Below, piece by piece: positions 1 to 6,832 of a stretch of 15,802 bases of DNA (position 1 is its first letter; each line of letters begins with the position of its first letter). The stretch lies in NCBI GenBank assembly GCA_021199405.1, contig JAJQID010000126.1:1-15802 (forward strand), in the 5' to 3' direction. Below the pieces are notes generated by a model. It made no database searches. It saw nothing but the letters and a program-made list of their open reading frames with translations, and was not told the DNA's origin. The DNA comes from Lachnospiraceae bacterium (GTDB lineage Bacteria > Bacillota > Clostridia > Lachnospirales > Lachnospiraceae). Position numbers and translations under genes: made by a program.

Positions 1-1034
1 TCTCCAGATAAATCTGACCGTCTGTAATGGAAATCACGTGGGTTGTAATATAAGCCGATACATCCCCCGCCGGTCTCAATAATGGGCAACGCGGTCAGCG
101 TACCGCCGCCATGCTCCTCGTTCATACAGCAGGCCCGCTCCAGCAGTCTGGAGTGCAGGTAAAAAACGTCGCCGGGGTAAGCCTCACGGCCCGGCGGCCT
201 GCGAAGCAGCAGAGAAAGGGTACGATAAGCGGTGGCATGCTTGCTCAGGTCATCATAAACCACCAGCACATCCTCGCCGTTTTCCATCCACTCCTCCCCA
301 ATGGCACAGCCAGCATAAGGAGCAATATACTGCAACGGCGCCAGCTCAGAGGCGGTGGAGGCCACCACTGTAGTATAGGCCATAGCCCCGTATTCCTCCA
401 GGGTCTTCACAATCGTGGCGATGGTGGACGCCTTCTGTCCGATGGCCACATAAATACACTTGACTCCCTGCCCCTTCTGGTTGATAATCGTATCAATGGC
501 GATGGCCGTCTTGCCGGTCTGTCTGTCACCGATAATCAGTTCACGCTGACCCCTTCCGATGGGTACCATGGCGTCAATGGCCTTGATACCGGTCTGCAGC
601 GGAGTGTCCACAGGTCTTCTGGTGATTACACCGCTGGCGACCCGCTCAATCTGACGATATTTTTCCGTCTGTACAGGACCTTTGCCGTCGATGGGCTGTC
701 CCAGAGAATTGACCACACGTCCGATCATGGCATCCCCCACAGGAACCTCCACCACCCGGCCGGTGGTTTTCACCGTGTCCCCCTCGCTGATATTCCTCTG
801 GCTGCCAAGCAGCACGGCGCCTACATTATCCTCTTCCAGGTTCATCACCATGCCGTAGACTTCTCCGGGGAACTCCAGAAGCTCTCCCTGCATTGCTTTT
901 TCCAGGCCGTGTACACGGGCGATGCCGTCCGCCACCTGGATCACGGTGCCCACATCGGATACCTCCAGATCGGCGGCGTATCTCCTGATCTGATCCCTGA
1001 TCACTGAACTTATTTCTTCCGGTCTTAAATTCAT
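1..1034 (-). CDS. atpA: F1Fo ATP synthase subunit alpha (partial, C-terminus beyond window)
   Basis: The alpha subunit of the F1 head alternates with beta in the catalytic hexamer and carries non-catalytic nucleotide sites. The minus-strand frame from the ATG at 1034 stays open to the window edge, giving 344 codons of a family of about 500. It begins MNLRPEEISSVIRDQI, which is typical of alpha. The P-loop GDRQTGKT lies at residues 169-176, preceded by VPIGRGQRELIIG, and the last visible residues are SITDGQIYLE, a conserved alpha segment. The start lies 4 bases after the atpH stop, with AAAGGTG upstream as a weak ribosome site, so translation is probably coupled to atpH. No frameshift is seen. 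The gamma, beta and epsilon genes would be expected to the left of the window. Confidence 0.98.
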   Translation of the reverse strand, partial: MNLRPEEISSVIRDQIRRYAADLEVSDVGTVIQVADGIARVHGLEKAMQGELLEFPGEVYGMVMNLEEDNVGAVLLGSQRNISEGDTVKTTGRVVEVPVGDAMIGRVVNSLGQPIDGKGPVQTEKYRQIERVASGVITRRPVDTPLQTGIKAIDAMVPIGRGQRELIIGDRQTGKTAIAIDTIINQKGQGVKCIYVAIGQKASTIATIVKTLEEYGAMAYTTVVASTASELAPLQYIAPYAGCAIGEEWMENGEDVLVVYDDLSKHATAYRTLSLLLRRPPGREAYPGDVFYLHSRLLERACCMNEEHGGGTLTALPIIETGGGCIGLYYNPRDFHYRRSDLSG

Positions 1035-1038
1035 GGAT

Positions 1039-1602
1039 CTATACGCACCTTTCCGATTTCAGCTGAATATGCATCAGCTGTCTCTTTAATTCTTCTATCT
1101 TTGTCCGGACACTGGAATCCACCACCCTGTCCCCAATACGGATAACCATGCCGCCGATCAGACTTTCCTCCACGGCAAAATGCATCTCCATCTTCTGATA
1201 AGAAGTGGTCTCCAGCAGTCTTTTCTCTACCTTTTCTTTTCCGGCTTTGTCCAAAGCGGACGCGGTAGTCACATAAGCAACCCCTATTTTCTTTTCCTCT
1301 TTGACTCTGTCAATAAAATACTGCAGGATAGCCGGCAGCTCATTACACCGTTCCTTCTCCGCCACAAGCAGCAAAAACCCGGTCATGGTGTCGCTGACTC
1401 TCCCTCTGAACACCGTCTCTATCACCTGCAGCTTTTCTTCTCCCGTGATGCCCGGATGACTCATCAGCTCAAAAAACTCCGGATTTTCAGAAAGCGCCGT
1501 CAGAATAGTCTCGCTCTCCTGCCAAAGCCCGTCCAGCCTGTTTTCCTCAATCGCCAGTTCAAAAAGAGCGTCCCCGTATGTCCTGGAAATCAGTTTTGCC
1601 AT
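1039..1602 (-). CDS. atpH: F1Fo ATP synthase subunit delta
   Basis: Delta is the peripheral-stalk protein that ties the top of the F1 alpha3beta3 head to the b subunits. The 187-residue product is the usual family length. It starts MAKLISRTYGDALFELAIEE, the N-terminal helix motif of OSCP/delta proteins, and has the C-terminal signature ESLIGGMVIRIGDRVVDSSV near residues 143-162. The gene overlaps the end of atpF by 13 bases and is followed 4 bases later by atpA, so translational coupling is likely. The ribosome site (AAGGA) is rather far from the ATG, which fits a coupled start. Confidence 0.96.
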   Translation of the reverse strand: MAKLISRTYGDALFELAIEENRLDGLWQESETILTALSENPEFFELMSHPGITGEEKLQVIETVFRGRVSDTMTGFLLLVAEKERCNELPAILQYFIDRVKEEKKIGVAYVTTASALDKAGKEKVEKRLLETTSYQKMEMHFAVEESLIGGMVIRIGDRVVDSSVRTKIEELKRQLMHIQLKSERCV

Positions 1603-2144
1603 GTGCTCACACCCATTTCCTTTAAGGTCTCATCCACCAGGCTGTCCTGAATCTCTGTATTGATATTGGCAGCCACTACCTTGCCCGCGATGGCGCAGGC
1701 AACCAGAATCATCTCCTGCTTTACCTCGTCCGCTGCCTTCGCCTTCTCAAGCTCCGCCTCCACCTGGGCTCTCTCCACAATGCGGCGTGCTTCCTCTTTT
1801 GCCTCCGCCACGATCTGATTTTCACTGACCAGTGCCCTGCTTCTGGCATCTCTCAGAATTTCATCAGCTTCCTTATTGATCTCCGACAGCTTCTGTTCAT
1901 ACTCTGCCTGAAGTCTTTTGGCCTCTTCCTCTGCGGCAGCCGCCGTGGACAACTCGTCAGCAATCTTATTCTGACGCTTCTCCAGCATGGCCCGCACAGG
2001 GTTGAACAGCAGATAACTCATCGCAAAGAAGAGTACAAACACGGAAATCAGCGTTAAAAATGAATCCGTCAGAAGCTGAAAATCCAGGTCAAACAGCCGG
2101 GGCTCCATGGTTGTCAAAAGCATGCCGCCCGTATACAAATTCAT
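1590..2144 (-). CDS. atpF: F1Fo ATP synthase subunit b
   Basis: Subunit b is the membrane-anchored coiled-coil stator of the ATP synthase. The 184-residue product has one N-terminal membrane helix (about residues 29-48, SFLTLISVFVLFFAMSYLLF). A long charged helix rich in Glu, Lys and Ala follows, from about residue 55 to 150, then a delta-binding C-terminus. The motif FNPVRAMLEKRQNKIADEL just after the membrane helix is typical of b. The ATG at 2144 is supported by AGGAGG and a nearer GGGG upstream; internal Met8 and Met13 are possible but less well placed. It lies between atpE (82-base gap) and atpH (13-base overlap). Confidence 0.96.
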   Translation of the reverse strand: MNLYTGGMLLTTMEPRLFDLDFQLLTDSFLTLISVFVLFFAMSYLLFNPVRAMLEKRQNKIADELSTAAAAEEEAKRLQAEYEQKLSEINKEADEILRDARSRALVSENQIVAEAKEEARRIVERAQVEAELEKAKAADEVKQEMILVACAIAGKVVAANINTEIQDSLVDETLKEMGVSTWQN

Positions 2145-2173
2145 TGATTCCCCTGCCTCCTTTCCTTCGTATG

Positions 2174-2194
2174 CAAAAATCCCAGCTTCACCGG
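2174..2194 (-). terminator. Possible weak attenuator hairpin between atpE and atpF
   Basis: Read on the minus strand, the atpE-atpF gap holds a short hairpin: CCGG, loop TGAAG, CTGG (one G-U pair), followed by a run of five T. The stem is too short for an efficient terminator. A partial stop here would favour c-subunit mRNA, of which many copies are needed per enzyme. That role is inference only. Confidence 0.2.
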
Positions 2195-2226
2195 TTCTTC
2201 CGCATATGAGTCAGCCTTCGTGCGCC

Positions 2227-2478
2227 CTATACCAGAGGCTTCACGAATAATAGAAGCATGGCAACCAGCAGACCATAAAGACCGGTGGTCTCCGCAACGG
2301 CCTGTCCCAACAGCATGGTAGTGGTAATATCGCCCCTCGCACCAGGATTGCGGCCTACCGCAGACGCGGCGTAGCCTGCTGCAATTCCCTGACCAATACC
2401 AGGGCCGATACCGGCGATTACCGCCAGGCCCGCGCCGATTGCTGAGCAGCCTAAGATAAAGTTCTCGTTAAATTCCAT
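2227..2478 (-). CDS. atpE: F1Fo ATP synthase subunit c, sodium-type ligand pattern
   Basis: This is the proteolipid subunit that forms the ion-translocating ring. It has 83 residues with two membrane helices (about 7-30 and 53-78) and a polar loop RNPGARGD at residues 43-50. The ion-carrying acid is Glu63. The residues around it (Gln30 in GIGQG, Val61, Thr64, Thr65, Tyr68) match, shifted by two, the sodium ligands Q32, V63, E65, S66, T67 and Y70 known for the Ilyobacter tartaricus c ring. Thr replaces Ser at one place. Sodium coupling is therefore a reasonable prediction but not proof. A perfect AAGGAGG lies 8 bases before the ATG, as expected for the most highly expressed subunit. Confidence 0.97.
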   Translation of the reverse strand: MEFNENFILGCSAIGAGLAVIAGIGPGIGQGIAAGYAASAVGRNPGARGDITTTMLLGQAVAETTGLYGLLVAMLLLFVKPLV

Positions 2479-2544
2479 CTCTTTTTCCTCCTTGGATGTT
2501 TCTTCGTTAAGATGAGATTTGCAGTATTCATGTTAAATTTATGA

Positions 2545-3258
2545 TCATTCATCCCCAATTGCATTGGAAATGTAAGTCATCGTCAGCATACAGAACACAT
2601 ATGTCTGAATTGCCCCGGAAAACAGGTCAAAATACACATGCAGAGCCGCCGGCCAGATCAATGCGAAAAAGGACAGCAGACCATACACCAGCGCCAGCAT
2701 ACAGGTGCCTGACAGCACATTTGCAAACAGACGTAACGACAATGAAATCGGCACCGCGATATCGCTGATGATGTTAATCGGCGCCCAGAAAGGCCAGGGA
2801 TCGCACAGATCATTGACTACGCCCTTCATGCCCCGGTACCTGATCTTATTGGCATGAATCAGAATAAACGTCAGTATTCCCAGCGGCAGGGTCACTCCAT
2901 AGTCCGCCGTGGGCGGACGCAGGCCGAACAGGCCGGAAATATTACAGATCAATATGAAAATAAAGACCGTACCAATATAATTGAGAAAGCCTCTGGCGTG
3001 CCTGCCCATGCTTCCCTTCACCATACCGTCCAGCATCTCCACAATCATTTCCGCTGCGTTCTGAAGGCCTCTGGGAATCTCCTCCGCTCTTTTCATACGG
3101 CGGTTCACCACGAACGCAAAACCGATCAGCACCAGCATGACGATCAGCAGACAGACATGAGTGGTCGTAATCCAGACTGTCTGCCCAAAGACCTGGTAGG
3201 AAAACACCCCATGAATCATAAAATCAATATCGTCAGACAGCAGAATTCCCTGTGTCAT
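2545..3258 (-). CDS. atpB: F1Fo ATP synthase subunit a
   Basis: Subunit a forms the stator half-channels that pass ions to the c ring. The 237-residue product is strongly hydrophobic, with about five or six membrane helices. It carries the invariant helix motif ISLSLRLFANVLSG, whose Arg176 is the essential arginine facing the c-ring acid. The C-terminal helix YFDLFSGAIQTYVFCMLTMTY is also typical. The ATG at 3258 has an excellent AAGGAGGT 8 bases upstream, and the start lies inside the last 26 bases of the preceding atpI-like gene. The C-terminal channel glutamine is present in SGAIQTYVF. Confidence 0.97.
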   Translation of the reverse strand: MTQGILLSDDIDFMIHGVFSYQVFGQTVWITTTHVCLLIVMLVLIGFAFVVNRRMKRAEEIPRGLQNAAEMIVEMLDGMVKGSMGRHARGFLNYIGTVFIFILICNISGLFGLRPPTADYGVTLPLGILTFILIHANKIRYRGMKGVVNDLCDPWPFWAPINIISDIAVPISLSLRLFANVLSGTCMLALVYGLLSFFALIWPAALHVYFDLFSGAIQTYVFCMLTMTYISNAIGDE

Positions 3259-3835
3259 AGGGTTCCACCTCCTTCTCTCTCAGAAAAACCTTTCTGTACA
3301 GCTTCTCCAGAAACGGCTCCAGATATGCACCCGCTTTCAGTCCGAAAATGCCGAACACACAGGCGACAGGATTGCCGATGCCCGTCACCATCAACAGCAT
3401 CGAAACTCCCAGAAACACCACGTACCGCAGAATATTATGGAAAACCAGCTTCTTCGCTGCTCCCTTTTCTCCCAGATCCAGGGCTCTGTCCAGACTCCAG
3501 TACATATGAGCCGCGCCAAATAGCGCCAGCAGTATGCCAACCCACCAGCCCACTGTACAACCGGCGACTCCTCTTAAAAAAATAAGAATGATGATCTGTC
3601 CTGCCAGGCCGTACAACAGCGTTCCGGCCATCATGCACAAAAGCGTGGTGTTAATTTTCTGAAACTTTACGGCCCGTCCGGCTTCTGTCTGTCCGGAGAT
3701 TGTCGCGCTCTCCGTGTCTGTAAAACTGTCCTGCGTCTCTCCCTCCGGTGATACTTTTTCCTCCGGCGGCGCTGTCCCCAACTCCTTTAATCTCGTCAGG
3801 AAAACATTTTTACTCTTTCTGAATCCTGCTGACAT
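3233..3835 (-). CDS. atpI: ATP synthase subunit I-like membrane protein
   Basis: This is an accessory membrane protein of the atp operon; members of the subunit I group are thought to help c-ring assembly or magnesium supply. The frame is open from 3892, but I choose the ATG at 3835 (200 residues) because GGAAGG lies 9 bases upstream and the longer form would overlap the previous gene by 83 bases rather than 26. Residues 1-60 are hydrophilic and rich in Glu, Thr and Ser, which is longer than usual. Four membrane helices follow (about 62-85, 93-112, 134-152, 155-172), and the tail is charged. Identification rests on operon position and topology more than on a strict motif. Confidence 0.75.
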   Translation of the reverse strand: MSAGFRKSKNVFLTRLKELGTAPPEEKVSPEGETQDSFTDTESATISGQTEAGRAVKFQKINTTLLCMMAGTLLYGLAGQIIILIFLRGVAGCTVGWWVGILLALFGAAHMYWSLDRALDLGEKGAAKKLVFHNILRYVVFLGVSMLLMVTGIGNPVACVFGIFGLKAGAYLEPFLEKLYRKVFLREKEVEPYDTGNSAV

Positions 3836-4070
3836 AGGGGTTGTCCTTCCGCTCATCCAGCTTTGCGATGGTTCTGACCGTCCTGTAGACATTCCACGCT
3901 CCCGCGGCCGCTCCTACAAAAAATAAAATAATAAAAAAGAATCCCGTCCCCAGACTCCTGTCCAGAAAATAGCCGACAATGCAGCATATGGCGATGGGAA
4001 CCACCATATTGATGCCAAACTGACTGACCATGGAAAGTGCCTGCAGCACGGAATGATTGCTCTTCTTCAT
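3810..4070 (-). CDS. atpZ: AtpZ/AtpI-family small membrane protein, first gene of atp operon
   Basis: This small two-helix membrane protein belongs to the family that leads many Firmicutes atp operons (ATPase_gene1/AtpZ). From the ATG at 4070 it has 86 residues: a short basic start (MKKSNHSVLQ), helix 1 at about 18-36 (FGINMVVPIAICCIVGYFL), helix 2 at about 44-65 with the family-like GAAAGAWNVYR, and a charged tail. The frame continues upstream to another ATG at 4136 (108 residues). That start has AGAGG only 3 bases away, and the 22 extra residues do not look like the family; it cannot be excluded because the 4070 start lacks a good ribosome site. It overlaps the next gene by 26 bases. Confidence 0.75.
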   Translation of the reverse strand: MKKSNHSVLQALSMVSQFGINMVVPIAICCIVGYFLDRSLGTGFFFIILFFVGAAAGAWNVYRTVRTIAKLDERKDNPYVSRIQKE

Positions 4071-4186
4071 AATAATTAACCCATTCTGCCGCCATCGATC
4101 AACGGCATAAACAACAGGAAATACGCCTTTTATCATTATCCTCTTGCAAAAGCTCCTGACGGGCGCTTTTCCAAATTGCGTTCTTT

Positions 4187-4215
4187 ATTATACCGGCTTT
4201 CCTTCTGTGTGTCCA
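4187..4215 (-). promoter_or_regulatory. Vegetative promoter of the atp operon
   Basis: On the minus strand TGGACA (4210-4215) is followed after exactly 17 bases by TATAAT (4187-4192). This is a near-consensus sigma-A promoter, 11 of 12 positions, placed 117 bases before the chosen atpZ start. It lies between the metal-importer permease gene and the atp operon, so the ATPase genes can be transcribed independently of the upstream genes. Confidence 0.85.
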
Positions 4216-4255
4216 GTGAATTTTCCATAAAATGAGCAAATCAGAAAAATAATTC

Positions 4256-5089
4256 CTACCCTCTGGCCTTTCCCGCTATTGCAAAAAGCACGAAAATCAA
4301 CAGATCCACTGCCACAATGCTGGCTCCCACCGGTGTGGAGGCAAAAATGGAAATCAGAATGCCGCTCAGAGTTCCCAACACAGACACCACCGCCGCGCAG
4401 ACCGTCACCGACAGAAAGCTCTTAAAAACCCGCATAGCCGAAAGTGCCGGAAAAATAATCAGCGCAGAAACAAGCAGAGAGCCCGCCAGCTCCATCGCCA
4501 CCACAATCACCAGCGCTGTGATCACCGCGATCAGCCCGTTGTAGGTCTGAGCCCGGATACCGGTGGCTCTGGCAAAGCTTTCATCAAAGGTCACCGCGAA
4601 TATTTTATGAAATAACAGCACAAACATGATGATGACCGCGGCGGAGATCACTACGCAGAAGCCCACATCTGCGCCGGTCAGCGTCAAAATGGATGTCGAA
4701 CCGAACAGAGAACTGCACACATCCGCGGAAATATTGGCCGAGCCGGAATAACGGCTCAGCAGAAGATAGCCGATGGCCAGCGCCGCCACACTGATCATGG
4801 CAATGGCCGCATCTCCCCGGATAGCTGTTCTTCCGGTAAACGCCAGAAGAAGCACCGCCGCCAGCACGGTCACCGGAATCACAACGATCATATCATTCTC
4901 CACCCGCATCACTGCGGCAATGGCTACTGCCCCGAAGGCCACATGGCTCAGACCATCGCCGATAAAGGAAAACCGCTTCAGCACCAGCGACACTCCAAGC
5001 AGGGAGGAGCACAGTCCGATCAGCGTTCCTACAATCAGAGCATAGCGCACAAAATCATACTGTAAATAATATTGCAGGGTCTCTATCAT
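4256..5089 (-). CDS. Metal (zinc/manganese type) ABC transporter permease
   Basis: This is an ABC-3 family integral membrane permease that forms the channel of a metal-ion importer together with the ATPase encoded just upstream. The 277 residues are almost wholly hydrophobic, with about eight membrane helices. The early sequence SLLGVSLVLKRFSFIGDGLSHVAFG is the family hallmark; it includes the GDGLSH segment near the ATPase coupling region. The C-terminal half contains SLLVSALIIFPALSAMRVF. The ATG overlaps the ATPase stop by four bases (ATGA), so the two are translationally coupled. Sequence alone does not separate zinc from manganese transport, so no symbol is given. No convincing terminator follows; some read-through into the atp operon is possible. 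Confidence 0.92.
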   Translation of the reverse strand: MIETLQYYLQYDFVRYALIVGTLIGLCSSLLGVSLVLKRFSFIGDGLSHVAFGAVAIAAVMRVENDMIVVIPVTVLAAVLLLAFTGRTAIRGDAAIAMISVAALAIGYLLLSRYSGSANISADVCSSLFGSTSILTLTGADVGFCVVISAAVIIMFVLLFHKIFAVTFDESFARATGIRAQTYNGLIAVITALVIVVAMELAGSLLVSALIIFPALSAMRVFKSFLSVTVCAAVVSVLGTLSGILISIFASTPVGASIVAVDLLIFVLFAIAGKARG

Positions 5090-5811
5090 AAATTTCTCTT
5101 CTCCCGCGCTCTCAGCAGGGACGCATACATCTGTCCGGCAGGGCTTGTAAGATAGCTTTCCCTGTCCCCGAAAAAAACATCCCTGTGGCTCATATATAAA
5201 ATATGGCTGGCATAGGGCACCGCCTCCAGCACATCATGAGAAACCATGATCACCGAAATACCCTGTTCCCGATTCAGCCTTTCAATCAGCCCGTACATTT
5301 CCTCCGCCGCCTTCGGATCCAGCCCCGCCACCGGCTCATCCAAAAGCAAAAGCTTCCTGGTGGCGCACAGAGCCCGGGCCAGAAGCACCCGCTGCTGCTG
5401 GCCGCCGGACAACTCCCGGTAACACTTTTTCGCCAGAGTGCCAATGCCCAGCTGTTCCATATTTTCCCTGGCAATCTCCTTTTCCAGTTTGCCGTAAAAG
5501 GGTCTCAGCCCCAGACGATTCACGCAGCCGGAGAGCACAATTTCCTCCACTGATGCGGGGAAATCCCTCTGGGTATCCGTCTGCTGAGGCAGGTATCCGA
5601 TCTCATCCGCCCGGATTTCCTGCCCATATTCCAGAATGCCACCCAGCGGCTTCTGCAGTCCAAGCAGGGTTTTTACCAGCGTACTCTTGCCGGAACCGTT
5701 CTCCCCCAGAATACAAAGATAATCTCCTGTGTGAACCTCAAAGGAAATATCCCGGGCCACCACCTGTTTTTCATATCCCAACGTCAGATCCCGGCATTGT
5801 ATCTGAAGCAT
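5086..5811 (-). CDS. Metal ABC transporter ATP-binding protein
   Basis: This ATPase subunit powers uptake through the permease encoded downstream. All ABC motifs are present, numbered from the ATG at 5811 (241 residues): Walker A GENGSGKST at 36-44, the Q-loop glutamine in YLPQQTD at about 76-77, signature LSGGQQQR at 134-141, Walker B LLLLDEP from 154, and the switch histidine in MVSHD at 192. An ATG at 5838 would add nine residues and overlap the preceding gene by four bases. I prefer 5811 because the GGGGG run just before it is a plausible ribosome site and the extra residues (GKGE) are simply its translation. No key residue is missing. Confidence 0.93.
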   Translation of the reverse strand: MLQIQCRDLTLGYEKQVVARDISFEVHTGDYLCILGENGSGKSTLVKTLLGLQKPLGGILEYGQEIRADEIGYLPQQTDTQRDFPASVEEIVLSGCVNRLGLRPFYGKLEKEIARENMEQLGIGTLAKKCYRELSGGQQQRVLLARALCATRKLLLLDEPVAGLDPKAAEEMYGLIERLNREQGISVIMVSHDVLEAVPYASHILYMSHRDVFFGDRESYLTSPAGQMYASLLRAREKRNL

Positions 5812-5834
5812 GACTTCCCCCTTTCCGCTGTTTT

Positions 5835-6812
5835 TCATTCACTGCCCAGCGCCGCTTTCAGCACCGCCAGATTCTCCTCCATGATTCCCAGAAAGCCGGC
5901 TCCCCCCGCCGCTTCCTCCCCGGAAACGGACTGCATGGAATTTAATACCAGGATTTCCTGATCTGCCGCCCGGGTATTCTTGCGGATGGTCTGCGCCAGA
6001 TCCTCATCCGAACCGTCAATGATCAGAATGGCCGGTAAATCCAGCTCGTCCATTTTTTCTATCAGAAAAACGATGGTTTCAAAGCTGGCCTCCGCGTCCG
6101 CGTTGCAGCCGGCAAAGGCCGCGTAATAATCCAGATCGAATTCCTCGGTCAGATACCGAAAAGGAAAGCGATCCCCAAATAATAAGGTATCATACTGCGC
6201 GGTTTCCACCGCCTGTTCGTATTCCGTCTCCAGAGCCGCAAGCTCCTCCTTGTACGCCGTCAGATTCTCCCGAATTTGAAGCTCCGATTCCGGTAAAAGG
6301 ATACACAGTCTCTCCGCCAGCTCTTCACAGAGCACTATGGCATTTTCAAAGGACAACCACACATGCTCGTCATCCTCCGCCTCAAAATCCTCCCCGTGAT
6401 CATGACCAATCTCATCCGTCATGCCTTCCTTTTCCTCTTCCTCCAGCACCAGCTCATCCACCATTTCCAGCAGACTTACACTCTTTTGGGCAAGCTTCTC
6501 ATCCTCTGTCAGCAGCTCCCAAAGCCAGTCCTCGGAGTCCCCGCCCACATAAATCAGCAGATCGCTCTCCCGGATGACCGCCATATCCTGAACAGAGGGC
6601 TGATAGCTGTGGATGTCCGTGCCATCATCCGACAGCAGAATCACCTCCACATCAGCTCCCGTTCCCTCCAGCAGGACATTGACCCAGTCATATTGCGGAA
6701 ATATGGTGCACACAACGGAAACGCCCTCCGAGGTCGGAACGCTGTTTGCGCAGCTCGCAAGCAGCACTGCTGTCAACAGCAGCGCTGCCATGACTTCTAT
6801 CTTTTTTTTCAT
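5835..6812 (-). CDS. Metal ABC transporter substrate-binding lipoprotein
   Basis: This is the extracellular metal-binding lipoprotein (ZnuA/MntC-like) of the importer. The 325 residues begin with a basic stretch, a hydrophobic core and the lipobox LLASC with the lipid-modified Cys21. The cluster A-1 fold is supported by VVCTIFPQYDW, DIHSYQPS (His68, first metal ligand), a long acidic region (about 120-149) with GHDHGED, and DEHVWLS (His150, second ligand). Where the family usually has a third His in an HxAFxY motif, this protein reads FGDRFPFRYL (Asp214), and further on NADAEASFE. The acidic region is like the metal-gathering loop of zinc-binding proteins but is poor in His. Its start lies 20 bases after the hydrolase stop, with only a weak AGAAAG ribosome site. 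Confidence 0.92.
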   Translation of the reverse strand: MKKKIEVMAALLLTAVLLASCANSVPTSEGVSVVCTIFPQYDWVNVLLEGTGADVEVILLSDDGTDIHSYQPSVQDMAVIRESDLLIYVGGDSEDWLWELLTEDEKLAQKSVSLLEMVDELVLEEEEKEGMTDEIGHDHGEDFEAEDDEHVWLSFENAIVLCEELAERLCILLPESELQIRENLTAYKEELAALETEYEQAVETAQYDTLLFGDRFPFRYLTEEFDLDYYAAFAGCNADAEASFETIVFLIEKMDELDLPAILIIDGSDEDLAQTIRKNTRAADQEILVLNSMQSVSGEEAAGGAGFLGIMEENLAVLKAALGSE

Positions 6813-6832
6813 AAAAATACTTTCTTATTCTT

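Noticed and set aside
111..1007. A 298-codon plus-strand frame at the left edge
   Set aside because: It is a shadow of atpA, whose minus-strand frame shows conserved alpha-subunit motifs throughout.
6813..6832. A Zur or MntR operator before the metal importer genes
   Set aside because: The gap is only 20 bases and shows no palindrome; the genes seem to depend on upstream transcription.
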